From Phocaeicola sp. (GTDB lineage: Bacteria > Bacteroidota > Bacteroidia > Bacteroidales > Bacteroidaceae), in NCBI GenBank assembly GCA_022764505.1, contig JALEQJ010000004.1, forward strand, positions 62,001 to 126,000: 64,000 bases of DNA, in the 5' to 3' direction. The notes beneath the pieces were generated by a model, which was not told where the DNA came from, did not search any database, and saw only the letters and a program-made list of their open reading frames with translations. Positions 53,829 to 61,458 of the stretch are shown here, one piece after another (the first letter of the stretch is position 1; the number at the start of each line of letters is the position of its first letter). Position numbers and translations under genes: made by a program.

Positions 53829-55732
53829 AAGCTCAACAAACTTTTTATCTTTTCGTAAATTGCATTTTCGTCCATTTCACAGATGGCGTGTAGTTCCGGG
53901 ATAGTACCATGCTGAATAAATTTATCCGGGATTCCGATACGTGTTACCTGCGGTTGGTAGCCATAATCCATCATAAATTCCAATACTGCTGTACCCATTC
54001 CTCCCATAAGCGCACCATCTTCCACCGTGAGTACGTGCTTATACTGCTGTCCTATGCGATGCAAGGTTTCTGCGTCCAATGGTTTTAGGAAACGGAGGTC
54101 TATGTGTGCTATTTCTTTCCCCAGTTCTTTCTCTGCTCGTTCTATGGCACGGTGAGCTGCTTTCCCAATTGGTCCTAAAGAAACAACAGCCAAATCTTTT
54201 CCTTCTTTCAGCCAACGAGATGTTCCTACTTCCACTGCGGTAAGCGGACACTTCCAATCCGTATTTTCTCCTCTACCACGCGGATAACGAATAGCAAAAG
54301 GTCCTTGATCGGGTAGCTGTGCTGTGTACATAAGCCTACGTAGCTCTTGCTCATCGTAAGGAGAAGATATGGTCATATGAGGAATGGTGCGCAGATAAGC
54401 TAAATCAAAAGCACCGTGGTGCGTAGCTCCGTCTTCTCCCACAAGTCCGGCACGATCCAGACAAAAAACCACATTGAGTCGTTGCATAGCTACATCGTGA
54501 ATGATATTATCGTAAGCTCTTTGCATAAAGGCAGAGTAAACATTACAGAACGGCAATAAGCCTTCTTTGGCTAAACCACCGGAGAAAGTTACAGCATGCC
54601 CTTCTGCTATCCCTACATCGTAGGCTCTGTCCGGCATAGCTTTCGTCAGTTTATTCATAGAGCAACCCGTAGGCATAGCAGGAGTTATTCCCACTATCTG
54701 AGGATTTTTTTCCGCCAGTTCTACCAAAGTTTCTCCAAATACATCTTGAAACAAAGGAGGTTGTATGCCTTGGCAAGAACTGATGCGCTCTCCCGTTTCC
54801 TTATTGAATTTTCCCGGCGCATGCCAAATGGTAGCAGACTCTTCGGCAGGTTTATAGCCTTTTCCTTTCTTAGTATGTACGTGCAGGAGCTTAGGACCTT
54901 TCATATCCTTTATTTCATTCAGCACCCGAACAAGTCCTTGCACATCGTGCCCATCTACAGGACCGAAGTAGCGAATGTTCATACCTTCAAACATATTGTG
55001 CTGTTGCATAACTAAGGACTTCAGACTATTGTTGAAACGGATAATGGCTTTTCTCCTTTCGTCATTGAGTAATCCCATTTGAGAGAGCTTCTCAGATGCA
55101 AACTTGCGTAATCTATTATAAGACTCTGAGGTATGCAATCCCATAAGATACTCTTTCATTCCTCCCACACTATGATCTATAGACATATCATTGTCATTCA
55201 GAACTATAAGTAAGTTGTTAGGAAGAGAAGAGGCATTGTTTATTCCCTCAAAAGCCAGCCCACAGCTCATAGAGCCATCTCCTATCACTGCCACGATGTG
55301 TCTGTTTTCTTCTCCTGCTTTCTTTGCCGCTACAGACATACCGAGGGCTACAGAAATAGAGTTGGCGGCATGTCCGCACGTAAAAGTATCGTACTCGCTT
55401 TCTGTCGGAGATGGAAACGGGCAAAGCCCATTAAGCTTTCTATTGGTATGAAATAAATCTCTACGTCCTGTAAGGATTTTATGCCCATACGCCTGATGTC
55501 CTACGTCCCATACAATACGGTCATAAGGAGTATTGTGAGTATAGTGCAGAGCTACGGTGAGTTCTACTACTCCTAAGCTGGAGGCAAAATGTCCAGGGTT
55601 TACAGATACTTCGTCTATTATTTTGTTTCTCAACTCCTTACAAACTTCCGGTAGCACGTCCTGTTTCAAGGCACGAAGGTCATTGGGACTATCTATAGAA
55701 GTGAGGTATTGATAGTTAGTTATTTCTTCCAT
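53825..55732 (-). CDS. dxs: 1-deoxy-D-xylulose-5-phosphate synthase
   Basis: First enzyme of the non-mevalonate isoprenoid pathway; thiamine diphosphate-dependent. It has 635 residues. Landmarks are [16 protein letters not shown] (~73-88), the thiamine motif [17 protein letters not shown] (~152-168), and the transketolase-like [18 protein letters not shown] near 430, with the C-terminal domain complete. A -7 box lies at 55758-55765. It is the first gene of the minus-strand unit dxs-trkA-manA-msrA-GH110, with the trkA ATG overlapping its stop. Confidence 0.97.
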   Translation of the reverse strand: MEEITNYQYLTSIDSPNDLRALKQDVLPEVCKELRNKIIDEVSVNPGHFASSLGVVELTVALHYTHNTPYDRIVWDVGHQAYGHKILTGRRDLFHTNRKLNGLCPFPSPTESEYDTFTCGHAANSISVALGMSVAAKKAGEENRHIVAVIGDGSMSCGLAFEGINNASSLPNNLLIVLNDNDMSIDHSVGGMKEYLMGLHTSESYNRLRKFASEKLSQMGLLNDERRKAIIRFNNSLKSLVMQQHNMFEGMNIRYFGPVDGHDVQGLVRVLNEIKDMKGPKLLHVHTKKGKGYKPAEESATIWHAPGKFNKETGERISSCQGIQPPLFQDVFGETLVELAEKNPQIVGITPAMPTGCSMNKLTKAMPDRAYDVGIAEGHAVTFSGGLAKEGLLPFCNVYSAFMQRAYDNIIHDVAMQRLNVVFCLDRAGLVGEDGATHHGAFDLAYLRTIPHMTISSPYDEQELRRLMYTAQLPDQGPFAIRYPRGRGENTDWKCPLTAVEVGTSRWLKEGKDLAVVSLGPIGKAAHRAIERAEKELGKEIAHIDLRFLKPLDAETLHRIGQQYKHVLTVEDGALMGGMGTAVLEFMMDYGYQPQVTRIGIPDKFIQHGTIPELHAICEMDENAIYEKIKSLLSL

Positions 55733-55757
55733 TATAGGTCTCGGTTCATTACGTACA

Positions 55758-55765
55758 CAAAGGTA
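55758..55765 (-). promoter_or_regulatory. Predicted -7 box of the dxs operon
   Basis: TACCTTTG on the minus strand matches TAnnTTTG, ~26 bp before the dxs start. The -33 element is not clear. Confidence 0.5.
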
Positions 55766-55975
55766 AAATAAATCTCTATCATTCTATAGCACAAGCGTAA
55801 AATAAGCCAAGAATAGACCGGCATACATAGGAAATAGCATAGTTATAGTCTGAAGAAAAGAAACATTTATTCAGTTAACTCACTACTCTTTTTATGATTT
55901 CAATGCAACTCCATTTTCTTTATTGAAAACGCCACTACAACAGCTTCTCACAAGGGTGTTCATAGCAAGCCTTGC

Positions 55976-56046
55976 TACCACGATAAGATATGCTCCGTAT
56001 CATGATAAGATATGCTCGCTATCACGATACGGAACATATCTTATCA
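55976..56046. repeat. 22-bp-pitch palindrome array, TATCAYGATA type
   Basis: Ten-base palindromes TACCACGATA (55976), TATCATGATA (55998) and TATCACGATA (56020) are exactly 22 bp apart. The first two are followed by AGATATGCTC and the third by the inverted form CGGAACATATCTTATCA, so the array can also fold into one long hairpin. It lies in the 498-bp gap between divergent dxs and the Cdd1-like gene. Apart from promoters, the rest of the gap (55770-55970 and 56047-56180) holds nothing I recognise. Confidence 0.85.
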
Positions 56047-56182
56047 ACATAGTCATATATTCGTAGGAATCTCCTCAAAAAAGTGTACATTCAGACTTGC
56101 GTTTCTATCAATCACTAAATAGAGATTTTTCATATCTACGTATTTCTTCCTTGCACCTATAGTCATAAACATAGAATATACA

Positions 56183-56190
56183 TATCTTTG
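56183..56190 (+). promoter_or_regulatory. Predicted -7 box of the Cdd1-like gene
   Basis: TATCTTTG matches TAnnTTTG, 40 bp before the ATG at 56231. No good -33 element is seen. Confidence 0.45.
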
Positions 56191-56230
56191 GAAAGAAAGA
56201 AGGTAGTACACAAATCTATAAAGTAAAGAG

Positions 56231-56503
56231 ATGAAAACAAAAGAAGAAGCTATCAAGACACTTACCATTATTCCGGGTATAGGAAAATCGCTCGCCACAG
56301 ATTTATGGAATATAGGAATTACTTCCATTGGGGACTTGAAAGACAAAGACCCCGAAGTGCTTTTTGAATTATCTAACCGATTTGCAGGCGTGAAACAAGA
56401 TCGCTGTGTACTCTACGCTTTCAGATGTGCCGTATACTTTGCACAAACCCCTCCTCACGAAAGAGAAATGGAAAAACTGAAATGGTGGTTCTGGAAAGAT
56501 TGA
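56231..56503 (+). CDS. Helix-hairpin-helix protein, Cdd1 (pathogenicity locus) family
   Basis: Small cytoplasmic protein of 90 residues. The N-terminal half carries a helix-hairpin-helix signature, LTIIPGIGKSLATDLWNIGI (residues 11-30), a nucleic-acid-binding element; the C-terminal half has CVLYAFRCAVYFAQTPPHE and a terminal KWWFWKD that I recall from the Cdd1/pathogenicity-locus family. No biochemical role is established for that family. It is a single gene with a -7 box at 56183-56190 and shares the bidirectional terminator at 56510-56539 with the ferredoxin. Confidence 0.8.
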   Translation: MKTKEEAIKTLTIIPGIGKSLATDLWNIGITSIGDLKDKDPEVLFELSNRFAGVKQDRCVLYAFRCAVYFAQTPPHEREMEKLKWWFWKD

Positions 56504-56509
56504 ATATAA

Positions 56510-56539
56510 AAAAAGCTATTCCGTTTGGAATAGCTTTTT
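56510..56539. terminator. Bidirectional terminator between Cdd1-like gene and ferredoxin
   Basis: A perfect 13-bp inverted repeat (AAAAAGCTATTCC at 56510-56522, GGAATAGCTTTTT at 56527-56539) with loop GTTT, A-run before and T-run after. It serves the + gene ending at 56503 and the - gene ending at 56571. Confidence 0.88.
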
Positions 56540-56570
56540 CTTTTAACCATTAAAGAGTTATCTTGCGAAA

Positions 56571-56738
56571 TTATCCCAAGCTAATAGCTTCAGAAGGACA
56601 AACATCTGCACAAGTACCACACTCTGTACATGCTGAAGCATCAATAGAATAGATGCTACCTTCAGAGATTGCACTTACCGGGCATTCATCTATACATGTT
56701 CCGCAAGCAATGCAGTCATCACTTATTACGTAAGCCAT
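56571..56738 (-). CDS. 2[4Fe-4S] ferredoxin
   Basis: A 55-residue clostridial-type ferredoxin, a soluble low-potential electron carrier for anaerobic enzymes such as pyruvate:ferredoxin oxidoreductase. The translation reads MAYVISDDCIACGTCIDECP, then a second half with CTECGTCADVCP and the end SEAISLG. Each half gives CxxCxxCxxxCP, so all eight cysteines for two clusters are present (9, 12, 15, 19 and 37, 40, 43, 47). It has a promoter at 56784-56813 and a shared terminator at 56510-56539, so it is a free-standing gene. Confidence 0.95.
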   Translation of the reverse strand: MAYVISDDCIACGTCIDECPVSAISEGSIYSIDASACTECGTCADVCPSEAISLG

Positions 56739-56783
56739 AATTTTATTAAGTTAGTTAGTTATTAGTTATGTTCGTTATACGTG

Positions 56784-56813
56784 CAAAGATACACTCCCCA
56801 CGCATATATCCAA
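56784..56813 (-). promoter_or_regulatory. Predicted promoter of the ferredoxin gene
   Basis: On the minus strand TTGG (complement of about 56810-56813) precedes -7 TATCTTTG (complement of 56784-56791) by ~18 bp; the start codon at 56738 follows after a 45-bp leader. Confidence 0.6.
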
Positions 56814-56872
56814 TATCTCGTTGTGAAAATCGGTTTAATTTATAAGTGTTCTAAATAGAAAAGTCCCTCTTT

Positions 56873-59830
56873 CTATTTCAGAGAATCATAAATAAGCCCT
56901 TGAATACGTGGTCTTATCTCCAATCTTCCCAGCGCATTTCTACCATATACTTGTGGATAGATTCTATTGCTCAAGAAAACATATACCAAACGATTATCAG
57001 GATCTGCCCATACGCAGGTACCCGTAAATCCCGTATGACCGAATACACTCTCCGGTACACCTTCTGCACAGGGACTTTTATCCGGGTTTCTTGTATCAGG
57101 TTTATCAAAACCTAAGCCTCTTCTACTACCCTTCGCCTTAAAGTCTAAGAAAAGCGTACACGTAGAACGATTCAGATAACGTTTATCTCCCATTACTCCT
57201 TTATTCAGTAGCATTTGATAAATCTTTGCTACATCTGTAGCTGTGGAAAACAAACCTGCATGCCCTGCTACACCTCCCAGTACGCTGGCAGCTTCATCGT
57301 GTACATAACCTTGGAGGAGTCCACGCTTCAGGACATCATACTTTACAGTAGGAGCTATTTGCTCCTTAGAAAAAGTCCGAAGTGGATTGTAGGCTGTATG
57401 CAGTAAGCCCATCGGTTGGAAAAACTGTTCACTGAGGTATTTATCCAAAGGCTGACGAGAGATAGCCTCGGCTATTTCTTTGAGCAAGATAAAATTGAGG
57501 TCGCTGTATTTATAACTAGTACCTCGCAAAGGAAAGTCGCCTATCATTTCCAAGACTTTTTCTCTGAAACGAGGAGAAATAAACAGATGGTCTGCCATAG
57601 GCAAAGTGTGTTCTGCAGTAGGAACAGTACTCACCCACGCTGTATCAAAGGCATAAGAAGTATTGGCATAAAGACGATCTTCTACTTGGAGTGTATAGTC
57701 GTTATCTTTGGTGCGTTTATAAAAACCACGAGGCAATGTCTCCTTGCGTATCAGTTCTTGGTAGAAAGGATAAAAAGCCGGAAGTCCGGACTCATGCAAA
57801 AGCAATGCTTGTACACTCACCCTTCCTACAGCTTTTCCTGCATACTGTGGCAAATACTTGCTGACAGGGTCTACAAGTCCTATCTTGCCCTCGTCATAGA
57901 GTTTCATAATAGCCAGCAGTGTCCCTGTAGTTTTGCTCAAAGAAGCCAAGTCGTACATAGTATCTGCCGTTACTTCTTGTTCTTTCTCGTAAGTATAATG
58001 TCCGAAGCTCTTATTGTATACAGGGAAACCATCTTTCAATACCAAAACTCTGCAACCAGGATAAGCTCCTGCTGCAATTCCTTCTGTAGCTACAGCATCA
58101 ATCTGCTCCAATACCTTCTCATTCATTCCGAAATCCGATGGACGATAAGTAACAGGACTGGCTTGTGGGTCTAAGGTTACTCCTGTACCTGCGGGGAAAT
58201 TGAGTATTGGAATAGACAATCTTCCATCTATGCGTTCCTGTCCTATAAGTGCCTTTGCTACGTGCGTAGTTACCACCCCATCTGCAGAATGTGCCCAAAT
58301 AACAGTTTGAGCTGTAGCTATGGTTTGGGGTATATCTCGGAAAGCACGTGCATCTGTGTAAACCACCACTACTGTAGGCTTCTCTGCTGCCAGCTCTGAC
58401 AAGACTTTATCGTAAGCACGTAAGTTCCTCTGATGAATGGCAATAATCAATCGTTGTGCCGGACGAAGTTCTTCTTTGATACGTGAAAGTGCATCGGATT
58501 TCAAATGTACCCAATTCAAATCCATCTGAGATTGCAGTGATTGATAGAAAGCGTGTCCTTCACTCATAGCAGAAGCCACAGTAATCAACGTAGTACCGGA
58601 CTCCGATAAATCCAATGGAAGCAAGAAACGATCATTCTTTATCAAGGTTACAGCCGCTTTTTGCATATCTTCTCGCAAAGCGGTGGTTGCAGCAGTTTCC
58701 AATAAAGAAGCTACATTAGAAACGATAGGGGTAGGACGCTTGGACAGTCCCAAAGCATACTTATATGTAAGAACTTTTCTACAACGTTCGGTTATTTCCG
58801 CTTCGCTTATCTTGCCTGAGCGAACAGCAGACATCAGTGCGGAAATACCTTTGCCCAAATGGAGAGGAGCCAATAAAATATCATTCCCTGCCAAGAAAGC
58901 ATCTACACTGGTTTTCTCAGTAGCCGGAACTCCTTTCATTTCCAACGCATCTGTGAAAATCAATCCTTTGAAACCCAATTCTTCCCGAAGCAGTTTCGTA
59001 GTCAATGCAGGAGAAAGGGAAGCCGGTTTACTATCCAAGCGTGGCAAGAGTAAATGTCCTGTCATTACTCCACTCACTCCTGCTTGAAAAGCACTCTTGA
59101 AAGGATACAACTCCACACTATCCAAACGCTCACGTGTGAAATTCAGTACCGGGAGCGACTTATGTGAATCTGCATCTGTATCACCGTGTCCCGGAAAGTG
59201 CTTGACAACTGCCATTACACCACCCGCTTCCAATCCTTTGGAGTATGCCATCACTTTATTGGCCACTTGCTGTGGAAGACTGCCGAAAGAACGGATATTA
59301 ATAACCGGATTGGCCGGATTATTGTCTACATCTGCTACAGGTGCAAAATTTACCTGAATTCCGAGCAGTTTGCATTGCCGTGCCATTTCCTGTCCAAAAC
59401 GATAGAGAATATCGTCGTTCTGAATACACCCCAATACTCTGTTGCGTGGGAATGTAGGGCTGTTCTTCAGTCGCATAGCAGTACCCCATTCTCCATCGAA
59501 AGTTATCATCAAAGGCACGTCTGCCAGTTCTTGCGAAGCATTGACGATTTCTACGTGTTGTTCTACTGTACCTCCGTAGAACAGCAGACCTCCCACTCCA
59601 TTTTCTTTTACCACAGTCCGTAGCAGCTCACGCTTACGTGAGTTCATATTCATATCTGTGTGATAAACAAAAAGCTGTCCTATCTTTTGTTTCAGAGTAA
59701 GTTGCTTTAGGGTACTTTCTACCCATATTTCGCACGCCTGCTTATCTGTGCTTTGCTTTAAGATTTGTGGTTGCGCCATAAGAGGGAGCAACAGCACCCA
59801 CGAAAAAAGTATGATTAAGTATTTTTTCAT
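56873..59830 (-). CDS. GH3 beta-N-acetylhexosaminidase fused to a beta-lactamase-like serine hydrolase
   Basis: Exported two-enzyme protein of 985 residues with signal peptide 1-19. The N-terminal half (~35-385) is a NagZ-type GH3 domain: VMAVVKHFPGHGDTDADSHK (~208-227) contains the NagZ catalytic His/Asp loop, and FTDALEMKGV the nucleophile Asp. A middle alpha/beta domain follows (~390-580). The C-terminal part (~600-985) is a class C beta-lactamase/esterase-like serine hydrolase with SLSKTTG (SxxK near 660), YSDLNF (Y-x-N region) and FGHTGFTGT in place of the KTG box. Together the domains suggest removal of GlcNAc from muropeptides plus cleavage of an amide or ester. It starts 1 bp after the 5'-nucleotidase N half; a weak hairpin (56853-56878) overlaps its stop. 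Confidence 0.88.
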   Translation of the reverse strand: MKKYLIILFSWVLLLPLMAQPQILKQSTDKQACEIWVESTLKQLTLKQKIGQLFVYHTDMNMNSRKRELLRTVVKENGVGGLLFYGGTVEQHVEIVNASQELADVPLMITFDGEWGTAMRLKNSPTFPRNRVLGCIQNDDILYRFGQEMARQCKLLGIQVNFAPVADVDNNPANPVINIRSFGSLPQQVANKVMAYSKGLEAGGVMAVVKHFPGHGDTDADSHKSLPVLNFTRERLDSVELYPFKSAFQAGVSGVMTGHLLLPRLDSKPASLSPALTTKLLREELGFKGLIFTDALEMKGVPATEKTSVDAFLAGNDILLAPLHLGKGISALMSAVRSGKISEAEITERCRKVLTYKYALGLSKRPTPIVSNVASLLETAATTALREDMQKAAVTLIKNDRFLLPLDLSESGTTLITVASAMSEGHAFYQSLQSQMDLNWVHLKSDALSRIKEELRPAQRLIIAIHQRNLRAYDKVLSELAAEKPTVVVVYTDARAFRDIPQTIATAQTVIWAHSADGVVTTHVAKALIGQERIDGRLSIPILNFPAGTGVTLDPQASPVTYRPSDFGMNEKVLEQIDAVATEGIAAGAYPGCRVLVLKDGFPVYNKSFGHYTYEKEQEVTADTMYDLASLSKTTGTLLAIMKLYDEGKIGLVDPVSKYLPQYAGKAVGRVSVQALLLHESGLPAFYPFYQELIRKETLPRGFYKRTKDNDYTLQVEDRLYANTSYAFDTAWVSTVPTAEHTLPMADHLFISPRFREKVLEMIGDFPLRGTSYKYSDLNFILLKEIAEAISRQPLDKYLSEQFFQPMGLLHTAYNPLRTFSKEQIAPTVKYDVLKRGLLQGYVHDEAASVLGGVAGHAGLFSTATDVAKIYQMLLNKGVMGDKRYLNRSTCTLFLDFKAKGSRRGLGFDKPDTRNPDKSPCAEGVPESVFGHTGFTGTCVWADPDNRLVYVFLSNRIYPQVYGRNALGRLEIRPRIQGLIYDSLK

Positions 59831-59831
59831 A

Positions 59832-60677
59832 TCAGCGTTTTTTTAGTTCAAGGGAAACACGTCCTACGTAAGCACCACTTTTCCCCATTTGTTGTACACC
59901 AACAGGTTTACCCGCAGCATTGTTATAAAATTGGAGTTTGTCAAAGAAAGAATGAGAGTGTCCTCCCAATACCAAGTCAATATACTCGGTAGACTGGATA
60001 AGTTTCACGTCATTGTATTCTCCTCCTTTCCAACCTAAATGCGAAAGGCAGATCACGACATCGCATTTTTCTTTCTTTTTCAAATATTCGGAAACTTCTT
60101 TAGCTCGTACTATAGGGTCTTGAAACTTCACCTCTCCATAATTATTTTTGGACACCAATCCGTCCAAAACCGGACTTAAACCGAAGACTCCGATACGTAG
60201 TTTCTTTCTCTTGATGATGGTATAAGGTTTCACCAAACCTTCCAATACAGTTCCTGTTACATCATAATTGGCACACACGATGGGGAATTTTGCCAAACGG
60301 AACAAACGAGCCATATTCTCCAATCCGAAATCAAATTCGTGGTTTCCTATAGTTCCCGCATCATAGCACATTTCATTCATAGCTTTCACTTCTACTTCGC
60401 CTTGAAACAGGTTATAGTAGGGTGTTCCTTGAGAAAAGTCTCCACTGTCAAAAAGCAACAAGTCTGCGTTCTGCTCTCTCTCTTTTGCTATAAAGTAAGC
60501 ACGACGTTTGAGTCCTCCCTTTCCTGCCAAGTCTTCGTCTGCAAAACTTTCTGCATAAGGTTCTATTCTACTATGCACATCATTGGTATGATATATAAGG
60601 AGCTTACGTACACGCTGTGCAGATATTGTTAATATACTCCCACACAGCAGTAAAGCAAAAAGTAATTTCTTTTTCAT
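59832..60677 (-). CDS. 5'-nucleotidase, N-terminal metallophosphatase half
   Basis: Periplasmic metallophosphoesterase of 281 residues with a signal peptide (MKKKLLFALLLCGSILTISA). From the start at 60677 (a start four codons earlier is possible) it carries all metal-binding motifs of UshA/5'-nucleotidase N domains: YHTNDVHSR, FDSGDFSQGTP, TIGNHEFDFG, CLSHLGW and GGHSHSFF. The C-terminal substrate-binding domain normally fused to it is instead encoded by the preceding gene, 12 bp upstream. The two proteins presumably form a heteromeric nucleotidase that recovers nucleosides from extracellular nucleotides. Confidence 0.92.
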   Translation of the reverse strand: MKKKLLFALLLCGSILTISAQRVRKLLIYHTNDVHSRIEPYAESFADEDLAGKGGLKRRAYFIAKEREQNADLLLFDSGDFSQGTPYYNLFQGEVEVKAMNEMCYDAGTIGNHEFDFGLENMARLFRLAKFPIVCANYDVTGTVLEGLVKPYTIIKRKKLRIGVFGLSPVLDGLVSKNNYGEVKFQDPIVRAKEVSEYLKKKEKCDVVICLSHLGWKGGEYNDVKLIQSTEYIDLVLGGHSHSFFDKLQFYNNAAGKPVGVQQMGKSGAYVGRVSLELKKR

Positions 60678-60689
60678 AGCTATACACAT

Positions 60690-61454
60690 CTATAATACAA
60701 CAATACGCCCTTCTATAGTAGCAGAAACTTCTTTTCCTGCTTTCTCTAAAGAGCGTACATATTCAAAAAACAATTGTCTGAGAGTGATATTCTCTGGAAA
60801 TTCCACCCGATTACTTTCCAAAAAAGCGGTCATTTTATCGTTTCCTTCTGCCAAGTAATCTATAGTAGCTACCCGATAAATTCTATTAGGGTCTATTTCT
60901 TTTCCATTTACTTCTGCACTCACTAAAGTCTTATCTTTGAGTGCCAACTTTACGTGGCTCACACCTTCTCCTCCTACAGCAGCTACTTGCGACAAAAGTT
61001 TCTGCAAGGTATGTCCGTTCATTGTGGCAATACACAGTTTATTTTCAAAAGGAGCAATTTCAAAGATATCTCCATAAGTAATAGTGCCTTTCGATAAATC
61101 ACTGCGGATACCACCCATATTCATAATGGAAAGGTCTACAGGTGTACCACTTTTCTCTGCCGCTCCCCAAAAGAGAATATCCGCCATAAGATTGGACATC
61201 GGGGATTCCGGTCTGTATCTTGCATAATTGCCGGCACTATGTCCTACTGCAGGAGACATAATACTATCTACTCTTTCACGATAACTATCTACCAATACAT
61301 TCATAGAAGTGTGCCCTCTATCGTATTGTGCAGTCATAGGAATGGCTGTTCCTACTGCTCCAGAAACGAAATAGCTTCCTTTGCAAGCGGTTATCAGCAA
61401 AGAAAAACAACAAGCTGCTACAGCTGTGTGCTTTCTTAAAAATACACTTTTCAT
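60690..61454 (-). CDS. 5'-nucleotidase, C-terminal substrate-binding half, lipoprotein
   Basis: Lipoprotein of 254 residues (lipobox ITAC, Cys24) consisting only of the C-terminal domain of 5'-nucleotidases. Typical blocks are ESPMSNLMADILFWGA (~83-98), MNMGGIRSDLSKGTITYGDIF (~110-130) and RVATIDYLAEGNDKM (~193-207). This domain binds the nucleotide base and cannot act alone, since the metal site is in the next gene (12 bp downstream). The order, C half before N half, is the reverse of the fused protein. It starts 4 bp after the TPR gene in the def operon. Confidence 0.92.
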   Translation of the reverse strand: MKSVFLRKHTAVAACCFSLLITACKGSYFVSGAVGTAIPMTAQYDRGHTSMNVLVDSYRERVDSIMSPAVGHSAGNYARYRPESPMSNLMADILFWGAAEKSGTPVDLSIMNMGGIRSDLSKGTITYGDIFEIAPFENKLCIATMNGHTLQKLLSQVAAVGGEGVSHVKLALKDKTLVSAEVNGKEIDPNRIYRVATIDYLAEGNDKMTAFLESNRVEFPENITLRQLFFEYVRSLEKAGKEVSATIEGRIVVL

Positions 61455-61458
61455 ACGC

